A stretch of DNA of 25,799 bases from Lingula anatina (taxonomy: Eukaryota; Brachiopoda; Lingulata; Lingulida; Lingulidae). Both the position numbers and the translations under genes were made by a program. This document shows, one piece after another, positions 1 to 10,017 of this stretch (position 1 is its first letter; each line of letters starts with the position of its first letter). Where the stretch lies: NCBI RefSeq assembly GCF_001039355.2, contig NW_019775987.1:114824-140622 (forward strand). The letters run 5' to 3'. The notes under the pieces were generated by a model. That model saw only the letters and a list, made by a program, of their open reading frames with translations, made no database searches and was not told the DNA's origin.

Positions 1-105
1 TAATAGGCCAGATCTATGGAGGTGGGGTCATCGCTAGATGGTGCTGGGTAACCTGGCACACGCAGAACGAAGTTGTAGCTGAAGGTAAGGGTGGGCGTGG
101 ACCTC
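1..105 (-). CDS. Exon r: SEA-like segment, truncated by window edge
   Basis: Acceptor is TTGTTTACCAG, entered in phase 2. It encodes STPTLTFSYNFVLRVPGYPA, then SSDDPTSIDLAY, and continues past position 1. The hydrophobic 'TFSYNFVLRVPGYP' strand followed by a D/P-rich turn suggests a beta strand of a membrane-proximal domain. The transmembrane segment and stop codon must lie to the left of the window. Confidence 0.7.
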
Positions 106-404
106 CTGGTAAACAATAAGCGTCATACCTTCAAATGTTTGTTTTTACTTTTGGTACTCTTACCTGCGCTGAAAGACTGACTTAGAAGTATAACTACAAT
201 ATATGGTTCTTTTCATTAGATTACGGGCGTTGCGTTGCCCTACGTATTCCACTGTTTTTAAAATACGCCATTTTTATAAATATACTCTATTGATTGATTA
301 ATATAATTAACCAATTCTTAATTAAAATTGAAGCTTTTGTATGTACTTCATACAGTCAGCATTCAACGATGCTTTAATTAAGCGCATTATACGTAAGTGC
401 CCAC

Positions 405-517
405 CTTCGTCGCGTTGTCGCCGTTCCTGAGATTAAAGAACAGTTCCCGCCTGCGCAGTAGGTAGTTGCCGCGGAAGCTATCGTTGTAGTAACGGCCGTA
501 TCCACGGCAACCGTATA
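405..517 (-). CDS. Exon q: SEA-like membrane-proximal segment
   Basis: Acceptor is CTATTTGACAG and donor is AAG|GTGGGC. It runs from phase 0 to phase 2 (113 bp). In the phase set by the neighbours it encodes YTVAVDTAVTTTIASAAT, then TYCAGGNCSLISGTATTR. A second frame is also open through the exon. The phase 0 frame is preferred because both flanking exons agree with it. Function is unassigned. An Ala/Thr-rich helix followed by a C-x4-C pair is visible. Confidence 0.7.
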
Positions 518-1067
518 CTGTCAAATAGAATCAAAATTAATGCCAGCATTGGATGGATTGCAGTACTCTTCAAAACAAACAAAAAAAATGTACGAGTAAT
601 AGAATTCTACAATTATAATGGACAATCGACCGACAACTTATCCGATTTTCAAAGTATAAAAACTACGTGCGTTGGCGCAATACATGTACTTAGTATACAG
701 CAAAAACAAACACTTTAAAAATGCTAAATACCCTGGAAACCTTAACAATTTCCCCATAGTCATCGAGGTCTATACAAAACTGACGAGAGAATAAAAATCC
801 ATTTTGGACGACCTCCACCAAAACGGCCACCTTCCTGTAAGGCTTCCTGATTCCCGCAAAGCCTCGCTCTCGTAGAGACACTTATGGATTAAGTATCAAA
901 ACTGAGCCCCGTATGTTACTATCAGTTCTAAGATGTAGAGGCAGGGGGAATCTGGCGTGTGTGTAACTGAGAGATGTAGAGATGTAAGAAAAGAGAGAAA
1001 ATATAAAGATATTGATGAGAGAGCACACGATAAACGAAGTTATTAGACAACGGTTTCATATACTTAC

Positions 1068-1171
1068 GTCAGATATATCCATTTGGGCGGACATTCTAAC
1101 AGCATTCTCTCTCTCGTCTGTGCTTGGAGTCCTGGTCTCATCGGCGGCCGGCATGACGTTATCGGCCAACT
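1068..1171 (-). CDS. Exon p: linker leading into membrane-proximal region
   Basis: Acceptor is GATCTGTTCAG and donor is GAC|GTAAGTAT. It runs from phase 1 to phase 0 (104 bp). It encodes LADNVMPAADETRTPSTDER and then ENAVRMSAQMDISD. No cysteine is present. The 'VRMSAQMDIS' segment followed by the next exons looks like the first strand of a SEA-type or related membrane-proximal fold. That identification is tentative, while exon status rests on splice sites and phases. Confidence 0.75.
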
Positions 1172-1393
1172 CTGAACAGATCAAATGAAAAAATAATTCC
1201 TGCTGTTTTCTGTATTTAATAATCAGAGAGGAAAAATTAACTGTAACTTCAAACTATTGCATGCTTTAAAATTATACATTTTTTGCTGATGGCACTTACG
1301 ACAGTAGACTTGTTCACCTTGGTATAAACATATTTGTCAAAAAGTATAATATCGAATGCTGGTAGCTATGGAACAATTACGACTAGCCAGTGC

Positions 1394-1483
1394 GTACTTG
1401 CGTTTACACTGGCCCCGATATCCTCGGTGCCTGTACCCCGGTAGGTCAGGTACAGTTTCATCCACCAGGACTGTTAATACACA
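1394..1483 (-). pseudogene. Decayed tandem duplicate of the 3' half of EGF exon o
   Basis: About 90 bases align to 1484-1568, covering the end of the EGF module 7 exon plus its donor. In the reading frame of the live exon the copy meets TGA just after 'INSPGG', then a second TGA, and carries small indels. The position of the donor GT reads GC (GCAAGT). It cannot encode an EGF module. The similarity and the lesions are directly visible, and the partial-exon tandem duplication is an inference. Confidence 0.85.
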
Positions 1484-1490
1484 TACTTAC

Positions 1491-1613
1491 GTCTACACTC
1501 GCCCCCGATATCCACGGTGCCTGTAGGACAGGTACAGCTATATCCACCAGGACTGTTAATACACAGTTGCGTAGAGTTACACACCGGGGCTAACTGGTTA
1601 CATTCATCTATGT
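1491..1613 (-). CDS. Exon o: calcium-binding EGF module 7
   Basis: It is phase 1 to phase 1 (123 bp). It encodes DIDECNQLAPVCNSTQLC, then CINSPGGYSCTCPTG and GGECR. Calcium-binding signature and hydroxylation consensus are present. Acceptor is ATATTCTAG and donor is GTAAGTATG. The 3' half of this exon, including its donor, is repeated in decayed form just downstream at 1394-1483. Confidence 0.95.
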
Positions 1614-1773
1614 CTAGAATATGGAAATAGTTTATTTCAATTGAATATTATAAAAATCCTCTTCCGCTTCCACTACACAAAAAATGACTTAATAAGCAAA
1701 AATACACGAATTCACTTATCTATTTTTAAATGCAGTTTGAGGAGACATTTTAAAAATCGGGAAATCAATCTAC

Positions 1774-1896
1774 CTTTGCAGGTGTAGCCATCAGTTGACA
1801 TGGTGTAGCCTCCGTTACAAGAACAGTTGTAGGAGCCCACAGTATTCACACACTGCTGGTTACATCTGTTTGCTCCGGTAGAACACTCGTCCTCAT
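1774..1896 (-). CDS. Exon n: calcium-binding EGF module 6
   Basis: It is phase 1 to phase 1 (123 bp). It begins [16 protein letters not shown], then [16 protein letters not shown] and STDGYTCK. Calcium-binding and hydroxylation motifs are intact. Acceptor is ATAATTACCAG and donor is GTAGATTG, which is weaker than its neighbours. Confidence 0.95.
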
Positions 1897-1961
1897 CTGG
1901 TAATTATAACAGACATAATCACATTGTTGTGGTTTATTAACGTAATTCTAGGAAAAAGGAC

Positions 1962-4616
1962 ATATTAGTCCGTGGGCCAAATACCGAAACCCTCCCCCCC
2001 CTTAGTGATTTTCGTTCACTATGTTTTTCTGATAGCTTAGGTCCTTAGCTTTTATTTTCTGCTTGTTTGCCATTAAACTGGTGGTGGGTGGGTGTGCTAC
2101 AGCCGTTGCCATGGTAACACACGGGTTAAAAATTGACATTTCTGAGCCCAACAAAATCTAAAATATTTCAAATACATAAACTAAATAGAATTCAAAATCG
2201 TTCTAGACATGTAGTCTAAGATATGCACTATACCTAACGATGAACAAAATTTTCAAAGATGGCGGCAATTCCAAGATGGCGGCCAATTTTTGCAGTTTTT
2301 TCAGAAATTTTGATAATTTTTAATTTTTTAATTCTTATTTAATTATTAAAGAATTGCAATATCTGGGATATTTTGATGCACCAGTGTAGCATGGAATCTG
2401 TACTTTCTGCCTGTAGTGTTTGTTCAAGGTGCAATCTTTTTATTGAGATGAAAAATCCTGAAATCCAACATGGCTGCCACAAAACAAGTCTTTTACATGT
2501 AGCTGTCCTGTCTGGAAATATGACAGATTTATAATCCCAAATTTAGTTCTTCATTACTTTTGGTGCACTGAATATAAAAGCAGAACCCTTTTCAATTACT
2601 TGATTTAATTTGGATTACAGTATGGCTTTCAAAATTCAAAATGGCCGCCAATGAATGTGAATTTACATCTTTGTAACCAGTACACTAAAATATGAAAGCA
2701 ATATTCCTAATTTTATCTTAAGTTTGGATGAATACCTATGTTTTAATAGTGCTGATCACTACTAGATGTGTGATCATGTAAAATGATTAAAAAAAAGAAA
2801 GATCAAATGGTCAACAATAACCTAGACTATAGATAAAAGACCTATAATACCCTCCAATAAATGCAAGTCACTCACATTTGACCTAAGAAATCACACAAAG
2901 TTTCATGTACATGGTAATCACTCACATTTGACATGGGAAAGAATACTTTTGAGTTGAAATACTAATGTATTCTGTCGCATTTGAAAGAAATGGCTGTCAA
3001 TGAGTATAGGGGACTATATATTTATGGTCAACATGATACACTCTTGCTAAAAAATTGATTGAAAATTATATTCCAAAATAATGTTACTTAGATTGATTTT
3101 ATTAACCTGAATCCCCCTTTAGTGACTTTTATTTACTATTATAGATCGCTTACATCCTAAGATCCCATTTTCTGCTTGTTTTCTATTCAATTAACCCAGC
3201 CATTGCCATACTAACACAGGGGTTCGAAATTGACATTTCTGAGACTAAGAAAATTTCATACATTTCAAATATATTAACTTCAACAATAATGTAAACTTAA
3301 GAAGACATCTGTATTCGTGGTATGATGGCAAAACATTCTTTGAACATCCAAGATGATGTGATTTTTTTCAAGATGGCAGCAATATCAAAATTGCGGCCGG
3401 TTTAAGCTGATTTCTAAACCTGTTTCTACTGTGAGTAACTAACGTTGAAAATTTAATAAATTTAATGGGTTAAGTATTTTGATAGCCATATGGTATTTAG
3501 TCTTTACTTACTGCTTACAGTGTTTGTTATTCCTATAATTATCATTTTAAGAACAAAAAAAAAAAAAAAACTTGAAATCCAAAATGACCCCAACAAATCC
3601 TGGGTGATTTACTTTGGTATATATCGCTGTCCTATTAAACTTCTAATGTTGTATATTGTTCTCCGAAATTGCCTTCTTTCTATCTGTATTTATTCTTTTA
3701 ATTCTTTTGTATTTGTTGTTACCTTTTGATGTATTGAATTTGAATAATATGAAGCCAAGATCGTGAACATTTGTAATAACTCAATATGGTCTACAAGTAT
3801 TTAAATTATCGTGCGGTAGATGGCTGAAATTATTTGATCGTCTCTTACCATCTATTGGGCAAGTTGAATGACACAAAATAGTCTGATTTTGAGTGAAAGG
3901 CAACTAGTTTGCAAATATACATGGCGATTTTCCATTTCTATACAATTATATTTTAAGTAAAATGTTATAAAAAATTAAATTATATATTCAGTTGAAATTA
4001 GTGGATATATTGATTTTTCGAAAACGTGGATATAATTTTACCTCTCTAGCAGTTTGAAGCTGAGTTATGACATATACATGTAAATGTTTTATTTCNGGCC
4101 ACCACTTTGGATTTCAGGATTTTACAGCAAAATTAAAAGGTTTCATCTAAAATAAATACTGTAGGTAGCAAGTAGAGACTGTATGCTATTCCGGCGCATC
4201 AAAACATATCCCACATTCTTATTCCTTTATTATTGAATAAAGACTCAAATATGAAAAATAATTGAAATTACTCAAAAATTAGCAAAAATTGGCCGCCATC
4301 TTGAATTTACAGCCATCTTGGAATAATTTGAGGATCATAAAGTATAGTGCAGCTCTTAAACTATACATCTGAAAGGATTTTGAATTCCATTCACTTAACA
4401 CATTTGAATAATTTAATATTTTTTTGGTCTCAGAAATTTCAATTTTTTATCTCAGACGTTACCATGGCAACGGCTGTAGCACACACACCCACCACCAGTT
4501 TAATGGCAAACAAGCGGAAAATCAAAGCTTAGGACCTAAGCTATCAGAAAAACATAGTGAACGAAAATCACTAAGGGGGGGGAGGGGGGTCTACATTGGC
4601 CCATAGACTATATGAC
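1962..4616. mobile_element. Foldback-type element with long inverted arms, in the intron between EGF modules 5 and 6
   Basis: The left arm (about 1962-2520) and right arm (about 4090-4616) are diverged inverted copies. Shared landmarks are GGGCCAA plus a C-rich run, then CTTAGTGATTTTCGTTCACT, CTGATAGC, the CCATGGTAAC/GTTACCATGG block, and AAGATGGCGGCC/GGCCGCCATCTT. No transposase could be recognised inside. Ends were placed where the inverted similarity stops, and no clear target-site duplication was found. There is one unknown base at 4096. It lies wholly inside an intron of the mucin-like gene. Confidence 0.75.
3107..3640 (+). repeat. Third, internal copy of the foldback arm
   Basis: This stretch repeats the left arm in the same orientation. 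It starts with a C-run and TTTAGTGAC, then TTTTCTGCTTGTTT, GAAATTGACATTTCTGAG, and ends near CTTGAAATCCAAAATG and GCTGTCCT. It contains a 16-base A tract near 3556. An open frame at 3490-3729 inside it is AT-rich and not considered coding. Confidence 0.7.
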
Positions 4617-4841
4617 AATACTTAATTTTACAGATGTGTCATATTGTCGTCACAGAGCAGTTACGATGATGGCTTAATCTGACGTTTTGTCTTTGCTTTA
4701 ACACTCATCAATTTTCAAAAGAGCTTAGACAATTTGATATCAGATGCCCAGCTCCGGTGCTTTGACGCCATGAATGCCACAGCATATGACACAACGCACA
4801 CGCATAAGCAATAGGAATACCTACATGTTATTGTCACTCAC

Positions 4842-4970
4842 CGTTACATTGGGTTCCTCCAGTAAGAGTGAAGCCTTTCTTACAACTACACTGATTGGTT
4901 CCGACTGAATCTACGTAACACCAGCCATTCACCAGATCACAGCCGATATTAGTGGTGCAAACCGTGGTGG
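4842..4970 (-). CDS. Exon m: EGF module 5, non-calcium type
   Basis: It is phase 1 to phase 1 (129 bp). It encodes PTTVCTTNIGCDLVNGWC, then SVGTNQCSCKKGFTLTGG. Six cysteines are in EGF spacing, but the D-x-[ND]-E start and the hydroxylation motif are missing, so calcium binding is not expected. Acceptor is TTCTATTCCAG and donor is GTGAGTGA. The intron after it (1897-4841) is the largest one fully in view and contains a foldback element. Confidence 0.9.
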
Positions 4971-5147
4971 CTGGAATAGAATCATATCTTGAATGCTGAG
5001 AATTTCAAAACTGTTTTTCGGGCGCTGATTGCTTGTCGTCATTTTTATCAAAATATGTAAAAACACCAAGATTTTGAGCTTAAATCATTTACAATTGGCT
5101 TTTTTCTAATACCAGCCGTGACCAACAAACTATTAAATATTACTCAC

Positions 5148-5267
5148 GAGCACAAGTTTTGCCGTCAGCCTGGAGGGAGAAGGCGGTGTCACACCCACAG
5201 GTGTAGGAACCCTCCGTGTTAATACAAGTCTGGGAGCAGTCACTGGCTGGGACACATTCATTCACAT
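5148..5267 (-). CDS. Exon l: calcium-binding EGF module 4
   Basis: It is phase 1 to phase 1 (120 bp). It begins DVNECVPASDCSQTC and continues INTEGSYTCGC with CDTAFSLQADGKTC. Calcium-binding and Asn-hydroxylation motifs are both present. Acceptor is GGTATTTCAG and donor is GTGAGTAAT. Confidence 0.96.
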
Positions 5268-5970
5268 CTGAAATACCGTCATGTTTTAATTGTGTAAAAC
5301 TAGGATCGACATAATGGAGAATAACCACCGTTTATTAAGAAATCGAAATCAGGCCCCGGATCAAGCATAAGAAAAAGGAAATTAATTTTTTGGAAATAAG
5401 GGATACAATCAATACCCTTTTTTCCTTTTCACTAAAATTTAAAGCTAAAGAACATCAGCCGTTGTTATCGTTAAATCTTAACCATAAAAAGCAGAACCTA
5501 ATTTAAAGCTAGAAATGTTATACTGCTTTGGATTTTCAAATTTAAAAAGCACTCTCGTTGTCTGCATTTTATGTCTCTTTAACCAATGAATGTGCATCAC
5601 ATAGTGAAATGAAACAATACATTGTATGTGCTGAACATTACCAGGGCTCCCAAACTGCCACAGGCGATTACTGCTCTTTCAAGACAACTTTACAGATCTC
5701 GAACTTTTTCATCCGTGTTACATATCTCTGCACAGCCGATCAATGATTCAGTACATTTTGTATTCTGTATTCTTCCACATACTTATAAACACCCAAACTC
5801 CCCTACTGTACAACATATTGCACGAAAATACATCGATTTTGCATCCGCGTGTTTTTTTGTTTTTTTTTTTTTTTTCATGATGTAGCAAATGGTTGCTGGT
5901 CTGTATTTGAACATATTACCGACTTCAAAACCAGAAAACAAAACTACAGACATTTGCCCATGTCTCTTAC

Positions 5971-6087
5971 CGTCACAGCGCCCTTCAGCAGCCAACTGAT
6001 AGCCCGTGTTACAAGAGCAAGCGTATGATCCCGGAATGTTGATGCAGATGTGGTCACATTCACTGCCATTGACACATTCGTTTATAT
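5971..6087 (-). CDS. Exon k: calcium-binding EGF module 3
   Basis: It is phase 1 to phase 1 (117 bp, 39 codons). It begins DINECVNGSECDHIC and continues INIPGSYACSCNTGYQL. It has the calcium-binding signature D-[IV]-[ND]-E-C and the beta-hydroxylation consensus C-x-N-x4-Y-x-C-x-C. It is a classic symmetrical, shuffling-competent EGF exon. Confidence 0.96.
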
Positions 6088-6261
6088 CTGGAATTATCAA
6101 ATTTTACAGCCACCCATTAAATTAATGAAGTGATTGGTTTGTTAATTGACTGACTGATAAAGTTTTAACTACGTTTGAATATCAATCTATAAATTAATTG
6201 GTTGATTTGTTTATTTATTGATGAATTAATTGACAGCTATATTACAGGGTATTGTTCTTAC

Positions 6262-6461
6262 CGTCGCATATTTTCCCGTCCCCAGTATAACCTTCAGGAC
6301 AAGGCCCACACGTGTACCCAGTTATATTACGTGGTGGAGGGTCATTTTGACAACGAACCCCGGGATAACAGGGATCTGCGTTCTCTGCGCATGCGTCGAT
6401 GTCACTTTCGCAGTACGTCCCCGTGTAACTGTCCGGGCATATACATTCCAAGACGATGAAG
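6262..6461 (-). CDS. Exon j: end of EGF 1 and EGF 2
   Basis: Acceptor is TTTTAACAG and donor is CGACG|GTAAGAAC. It runs from phase 2 to phase 1 (200 bp). TA+C gives Tyr at the junction. It encodes LECICPDSYTGTYCESD, then DACAENADPCYPGVRCQND and CGPCPEGYTGDGKICDG. The 'D.C....PC.PGV.C...... C..CP.G.TGDG..C' pattern is the second EGF of the MUC4 class. Confidence 0.93.
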
Positions 6462-6806
6462 CTGTTAAAAGGTAGACATGGGTTAATAATGAAGAGTTCG
6501 TCCGATTACAATTTTGACAGAATATAGAGTACATTACGTCAATAGACGACCAAATTCTTAAACATACTGATCGCGGTGTACAATAAGATTGCCCTGTTCT
6601 TTTGGTGACGGCGGTATACACGAACTTTGTCCCGAAGCGAAGACGTGTTACATATTTTTTAAAATCTTACTGTTTACCAAGCTCAAGTAACTATTATAGT
6701 AGAAGTATCCGCACATGTATATGGAGGCTGAGTTAAATGGAACAATCTGTACCATGTATAACATACCCGGTAGATGGTTTTCAACATTGTTGTTGTCTAA
6801 ACTTAC

Positions 6807-6919
6807 TATGAAGACGCTTCTTCCAGCTCGGAAGCTGTAAGTGATGCGCAAGTGCCACCGTTTTCACAAGGACAGTATTCTATCACAGGCTGGTAGGAGC
6901 TCCTGGCGTCATTGGTGTC
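6807..6919 (-). CDS. Exon i: first half of atypical EGF
   Basis: Acceptor is TTTCCTCAG and donor is ATA|GTAAGTTT. It runs from phase 0 to phase 2 (113 bp). It encodes DTNDARSSYQPVIEYCPCEN, then GGTCASLTASELEEASS. The CPCENGGTC start is EGF-like. The domain is completed by the next exon (CICPDSYTGTYC). The long insertion between the third and fourth cysteines matches the MUC4 EGF1 arrangement. Confidence 0.9.
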
Positions 6920-7359
6920 CTGAGGAAATACAGAAATGCAGTATTTATGAGCAAACAATGTCGAGCAAATAAGATATTTTGTTAGGAATGTACACCTGAT
7001 ATAAATATTTATTACATGCAGTACCAACCAAAGTGCCCTAGCTATAAATATAACATTTCTGAAAATTACTTCTCTCCAATGGCCTCCCACTTGTCGTAAT
7101 ACATTTTACTGGTCTGTTTGCCCTTCCATCTCTCTGTCTGTTATTTTTAATTATCTATTGCTAATTAAACCTAGAAACAAATAAAACTTAGGTTTATCAG
7201 AATAATGAAAATATTAACGTGTACAACGTGAAGTTGTGTTAAAATTTCTTTAAAGGTTAACGAAAAGATGTCACCTTTCAAAATTTGTCTGACGCAAAGG
7301 AAATCGATTAGCCCTCTCATACACGGACCACGCCACCTATATGTACACGTGTACTGTAC

Positions 7360-7589
7360 CTTTGCTATCAACTTCAAATTTAGCTCCTCCGAGATGGAGT
7401 TGATGAGAATGTCCACATTATATTCGTCGCCAGAAACTTGCGATAGGTTGGCAGAAGTGGAGCCATTTGTCTCGAGCTGGCACGTCATAGTGTCACCATT
7501 GGCGTCTGACACGTTCGTTGTTATGGTGGTCAATACACCACGATCGACCTTGTGCGATCTTGGCCCTGTGATTTTTGGAGGGAAATTAT
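7360..7589 (-). CDS. Exon h: Ig/cadherin-like linker between VWD and EGFs
   Basis: Acceptor is TTTTGCATAG and donor is AAG|GTACAGT. It runs from phase 1 to phase 0 (230 bp). It encodes NFPPKITGPRSHKVDRG, then VSDANGDTMTCQLETNG and EELNLKLIAK. The PP-x-I ... G ... V.D..GD ... LET pattern resembles the beta-sandwich linker found at this position in MUC4-like proteins. Domain identity is inferred. Exon status is well supported by phases and by position. Confidence 0.88.
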
Positions 7590-7590
7590 C

Positions 7591-7836
7591 TATGCAAAAA
7601 AGACAAAAGTACTTGCGAATATTAGCATTTTATTATCAAAGACGGGTTTTTCTAATGCTACTTGGCAAAATAGAGGCCTAAAACAGTTATTAAGAAATTT
7701 GGCGCCAAAATTATCTGGAAGAGATCCATATGTTTTAGTACGTGCGTTAAGAGTGGATAGCAGCGTATGTCGGTTTATAAATGCTACTTCAATTACACAG
7801 TATTTCAGGAATTCAATCCGTGGTTTAGTAAGATAG
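7591..7836 (+). other. Unassigned open reading frame in the intron between exons g and h, antisense to the gene
   Basis: On the plus strand a frame is open from 7552, overlapping the live exon antisense to 7589. It continues for about 82 codons wholly inside the intron to a TAG at 7834. The intronic part reads like protein rather than noise: basic, with few low-complexity residues (for example SGRDPYVLVRALRVDSS and ITQYFRNSIRGLVR). I do not recognise the family. It could be a fossil of a transposon or other inserted gene, or chance. Confidence 0.3.
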
Positions 7837-8138
7837 TAATGGCTTCTTAAGCAATCATAAGAATCACTGAACTGATAAACCTTCTCACAACAATTAAAAT
7901 TGGGAAAACTTAATAGAAAGATTTCGGCCGTGTAGCACAGCCTTGTTTATTCTGACAACATCTGGTGTCGTTGGTGTTGTCTGGCGGAAACTCCCCATAG
8001 CGTCTTTTCCATAGCAGTCTTGTTTTTCATTGTCAGGTTTTTACTAGTTACATTATTTAACACCCATACGTTTTGTAGAACGCCACCTTATTACACGGTA
8101 GGCTATATATACGACGTAATAAAATGGCGTCATCTCAC

Positions 8139-8393
8139 CTAAGTCTAAGGTAGCTCTGTCACTGGCAATTTTCTCACTGAGACTTGCCTCGCCAAAACTG
8201 AGATCTTCAGTTTGTGCTGTATCAAAGAGGCATGACATATCAGATCCACAGAGGTCTTCAGCTGCCGCTTGAAGAGTAGCGTTAGCGAACGTTATGTTGT
8301 CAGTGAACATAGGTGTAAAATCCGGGAAGTTGTAGATCTCGTAGCTCTCGCCAGCCTGGTAGCAGAATATGGTTGTTTCGTTCGTAACCATCC
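8139..8393 (-). CDS. Exon g: VWD C-terminal part
   Basis: Acceptor is TTTTCCTCAG and donor is GTGAGATG. It is phase 1 to phase 1 (255 bp). The junction codon T+GG gives the Trp of 'GITWMV'. It encodes PDFTPMF, then AEDLCGSDMSCLFDT and EASLSEKIASD. The 'FTP.F...C..D.SC.(Y/F)D' pattern with its two close cysteines aligns to the region after VWD in MUC4. Confidence 0.93.
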
Positions 8394-8787
8394 CTGAGGA
8401 AAATCATAACTTATAGACAATAAATAACGACGAAATTTATTATGAGAATTTTTTTTATTCGCGAGAAATCTAGAGTACTTCGATCATATTATCACTCATT
8501 CCTATCACACAGTGTATTTCGACTATCACAACAATTTATTTTCAAATCCCGTGTTCTGAGGATCTTGATATGTCTGCCAGTACCTGTATGTTATGCATTT
8601 TTATGACGCAATTAAATCTCTCCTTTGGCATTTCCTTATGGCCTTAACTTAAAATTCTAACCTTAAATGAAGTTTGTGATGGGCATGTCTACACACAGAA
8701 ATAATATATTCATGCTTCCTTTTTCTTAATAATCTAGACGAAAATGCAAAAGAATTGTGTCTATCAGTACACCTCAATGCCACTTAC

Positions 8788-8956
8788 ACGTTATTCCAAA
8801 CTGGTGGTATATATCAGCTTCTGACGACGTCTCAGGTATTGGTGCACCGTTGCTAGGCGTGAGGTCATCACTTTTGTCGTTGTTAAACACGCCCATCAGG
8901 CCTTTAGTACGGTTTTCAAAGGTTACAGGAACTGCGAAGCTTATTGATAATGCACC
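8788..8956 (-). CDS. Exon f: VWD domain, 'GLMGVFNND' segment
   Basis: Acceptor is TTTCCTGTAG and donor is CGT|GTAAGTG. It runs from phase 0 to phase 1 (169 bp). It encodes LSISFAVPVTFENRTKGLMG, then VFNNDKSDDLTPSNG and YHQFGIT. The 'GL(L/M)G.(W/F)NN...DD...P.G' block is a hallmark of VWD domains in MUC4-type proteins. It is masked by an open frame on the other strand at 8757-9050, so a longest-ORF approach would miss it. Confidence 0.93.
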
Positions 8957-9320
8957 CTACAGGAAAGTGCACAAAAATATGACTGGTTACCGTGCCGTAA
9001 CTGATGAACCCCTGTATAATTCATATGATTTTATAAAACTACTACCATGATGAATATCCGTTTTCCTGCGAAATCATTCGCTGAAAAAAGGATGTCTAAA
9101 TGATAGTCAACAAAATATAATAAATTTATCACAGACCCTAGCTACAGATAGTAGGAATGCATGTGTTTAAACAGTAGCTAGTTAACGCAAGTCACCACAA
9201 GGGAAAAAACATTTCCAGTCGTTACATATTTAATTTCAATCATTAATTTCAGAGCTACTACACAGACACGTGCCCTGTACAAATACACGTTCGACAACAT
9301 TGTTAGCATTCAAACGATAC

Positions 9321-9580
9321 CTTAAGAGCTTTCGTAGATACGGTTATTCCGTTTTCATACGTCACTTGAAACGAATTATTCTCCGGACGGGAGAGAAGCA
9401 CGGTATACGACAGCAAAGAATGTGTACTGGTGTCATTGGTGAAGTTCCCAATGTCAATCATGGTGCAGTTTATAAAAACCTCCAGTTCTTCCTCAGTACC
9501 GTTTTTCAGGTTCACCTGAATGAGACTGTGGTTGACAAGCTGTATTGCAACACTGGAGAAGACCGTAGCCTTTGAGGTGT
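9321..9580 (-). CDS. Exon e: VWD domain, middle
   Basis: Acceptor is CATTTCAG and donor is AAG|GTATCG. It runs from phase 1 to phase 0 (260 bp, about 86 residues). It encodes TSKATVFSSVAIQ, then EEELEVFINCTM and SFQVTYENGITVSTKALK. At least five N-x-S/T sequons are visible. It follows the GDPH exon and precedes the 'NRTKGLMGVFNND' exon exactly as in MUC4 VWD. Note that the donor is not a perfect consensus. Confidence 0.92.
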
Positions 9581-10017
9581 CTGAAATGTATGAAGTGGAA
9601 ATCACCAGAGATAACCAAAAACAAAGTGCTGCTTGGAACCATACGAGACTGGGGAGTGTGCAAGAATCCCCGTGAGTCAGGGGTCAAATTTGCAGCCTTC
9701 TTACAAAGGAAACACCCGAACATATCTTGAAATTGTGTGCAATAATCTGAGATCCGTCAAAAGAAAAAACAACCATTAATATATACAGGTACACTGTATA
9801 TGTATCCGTGGCTATATTTGTCAGTTTTTTCGTTGCCAAAACAGACCTAACTAGTCTGACATTATCTCAGACCACATGCAATCTCCCCCACAAACCCCGA
9901 GAAATCTCGTTTGGATGTCAGCTATTTAAGTTTCGAGACTTTGGACTCCCTCGAGTAAATCCCGTTAATACACTTCAAGGGTGTCACGTATGACGTCTCA
10001 CAAAGTTGACAATGTAC

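Noticed and set aside
4347-4606. Two plus-strand frames of about 60 codons
   Set aside because: They lie in the right arm of the foldback element, and the matching left arm does not preserve the frame.
5558-5885. Two plus-strand frames with a terminal Phe run
   Set aside because: They are intronic, the Phe run is a poly-T tract, and there is no domain or splice support.
6202-6475. Two overlapping plus-strand frames of 81-85 codons
   Set aside because: They are antisense to the EGF exon j.
7268-7681. 137-codon plus-strand frame over exon h
   Set aside because: Its larger part is antisense to a well-supported exon with conserved phases. The intronic frame described separately is a different reading frame.
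8757-9050. 97-codon plus-strand frame
   Set aside because: It is the antisense of VWD exon f, whose minus-strand product and splice sites fit the domain.
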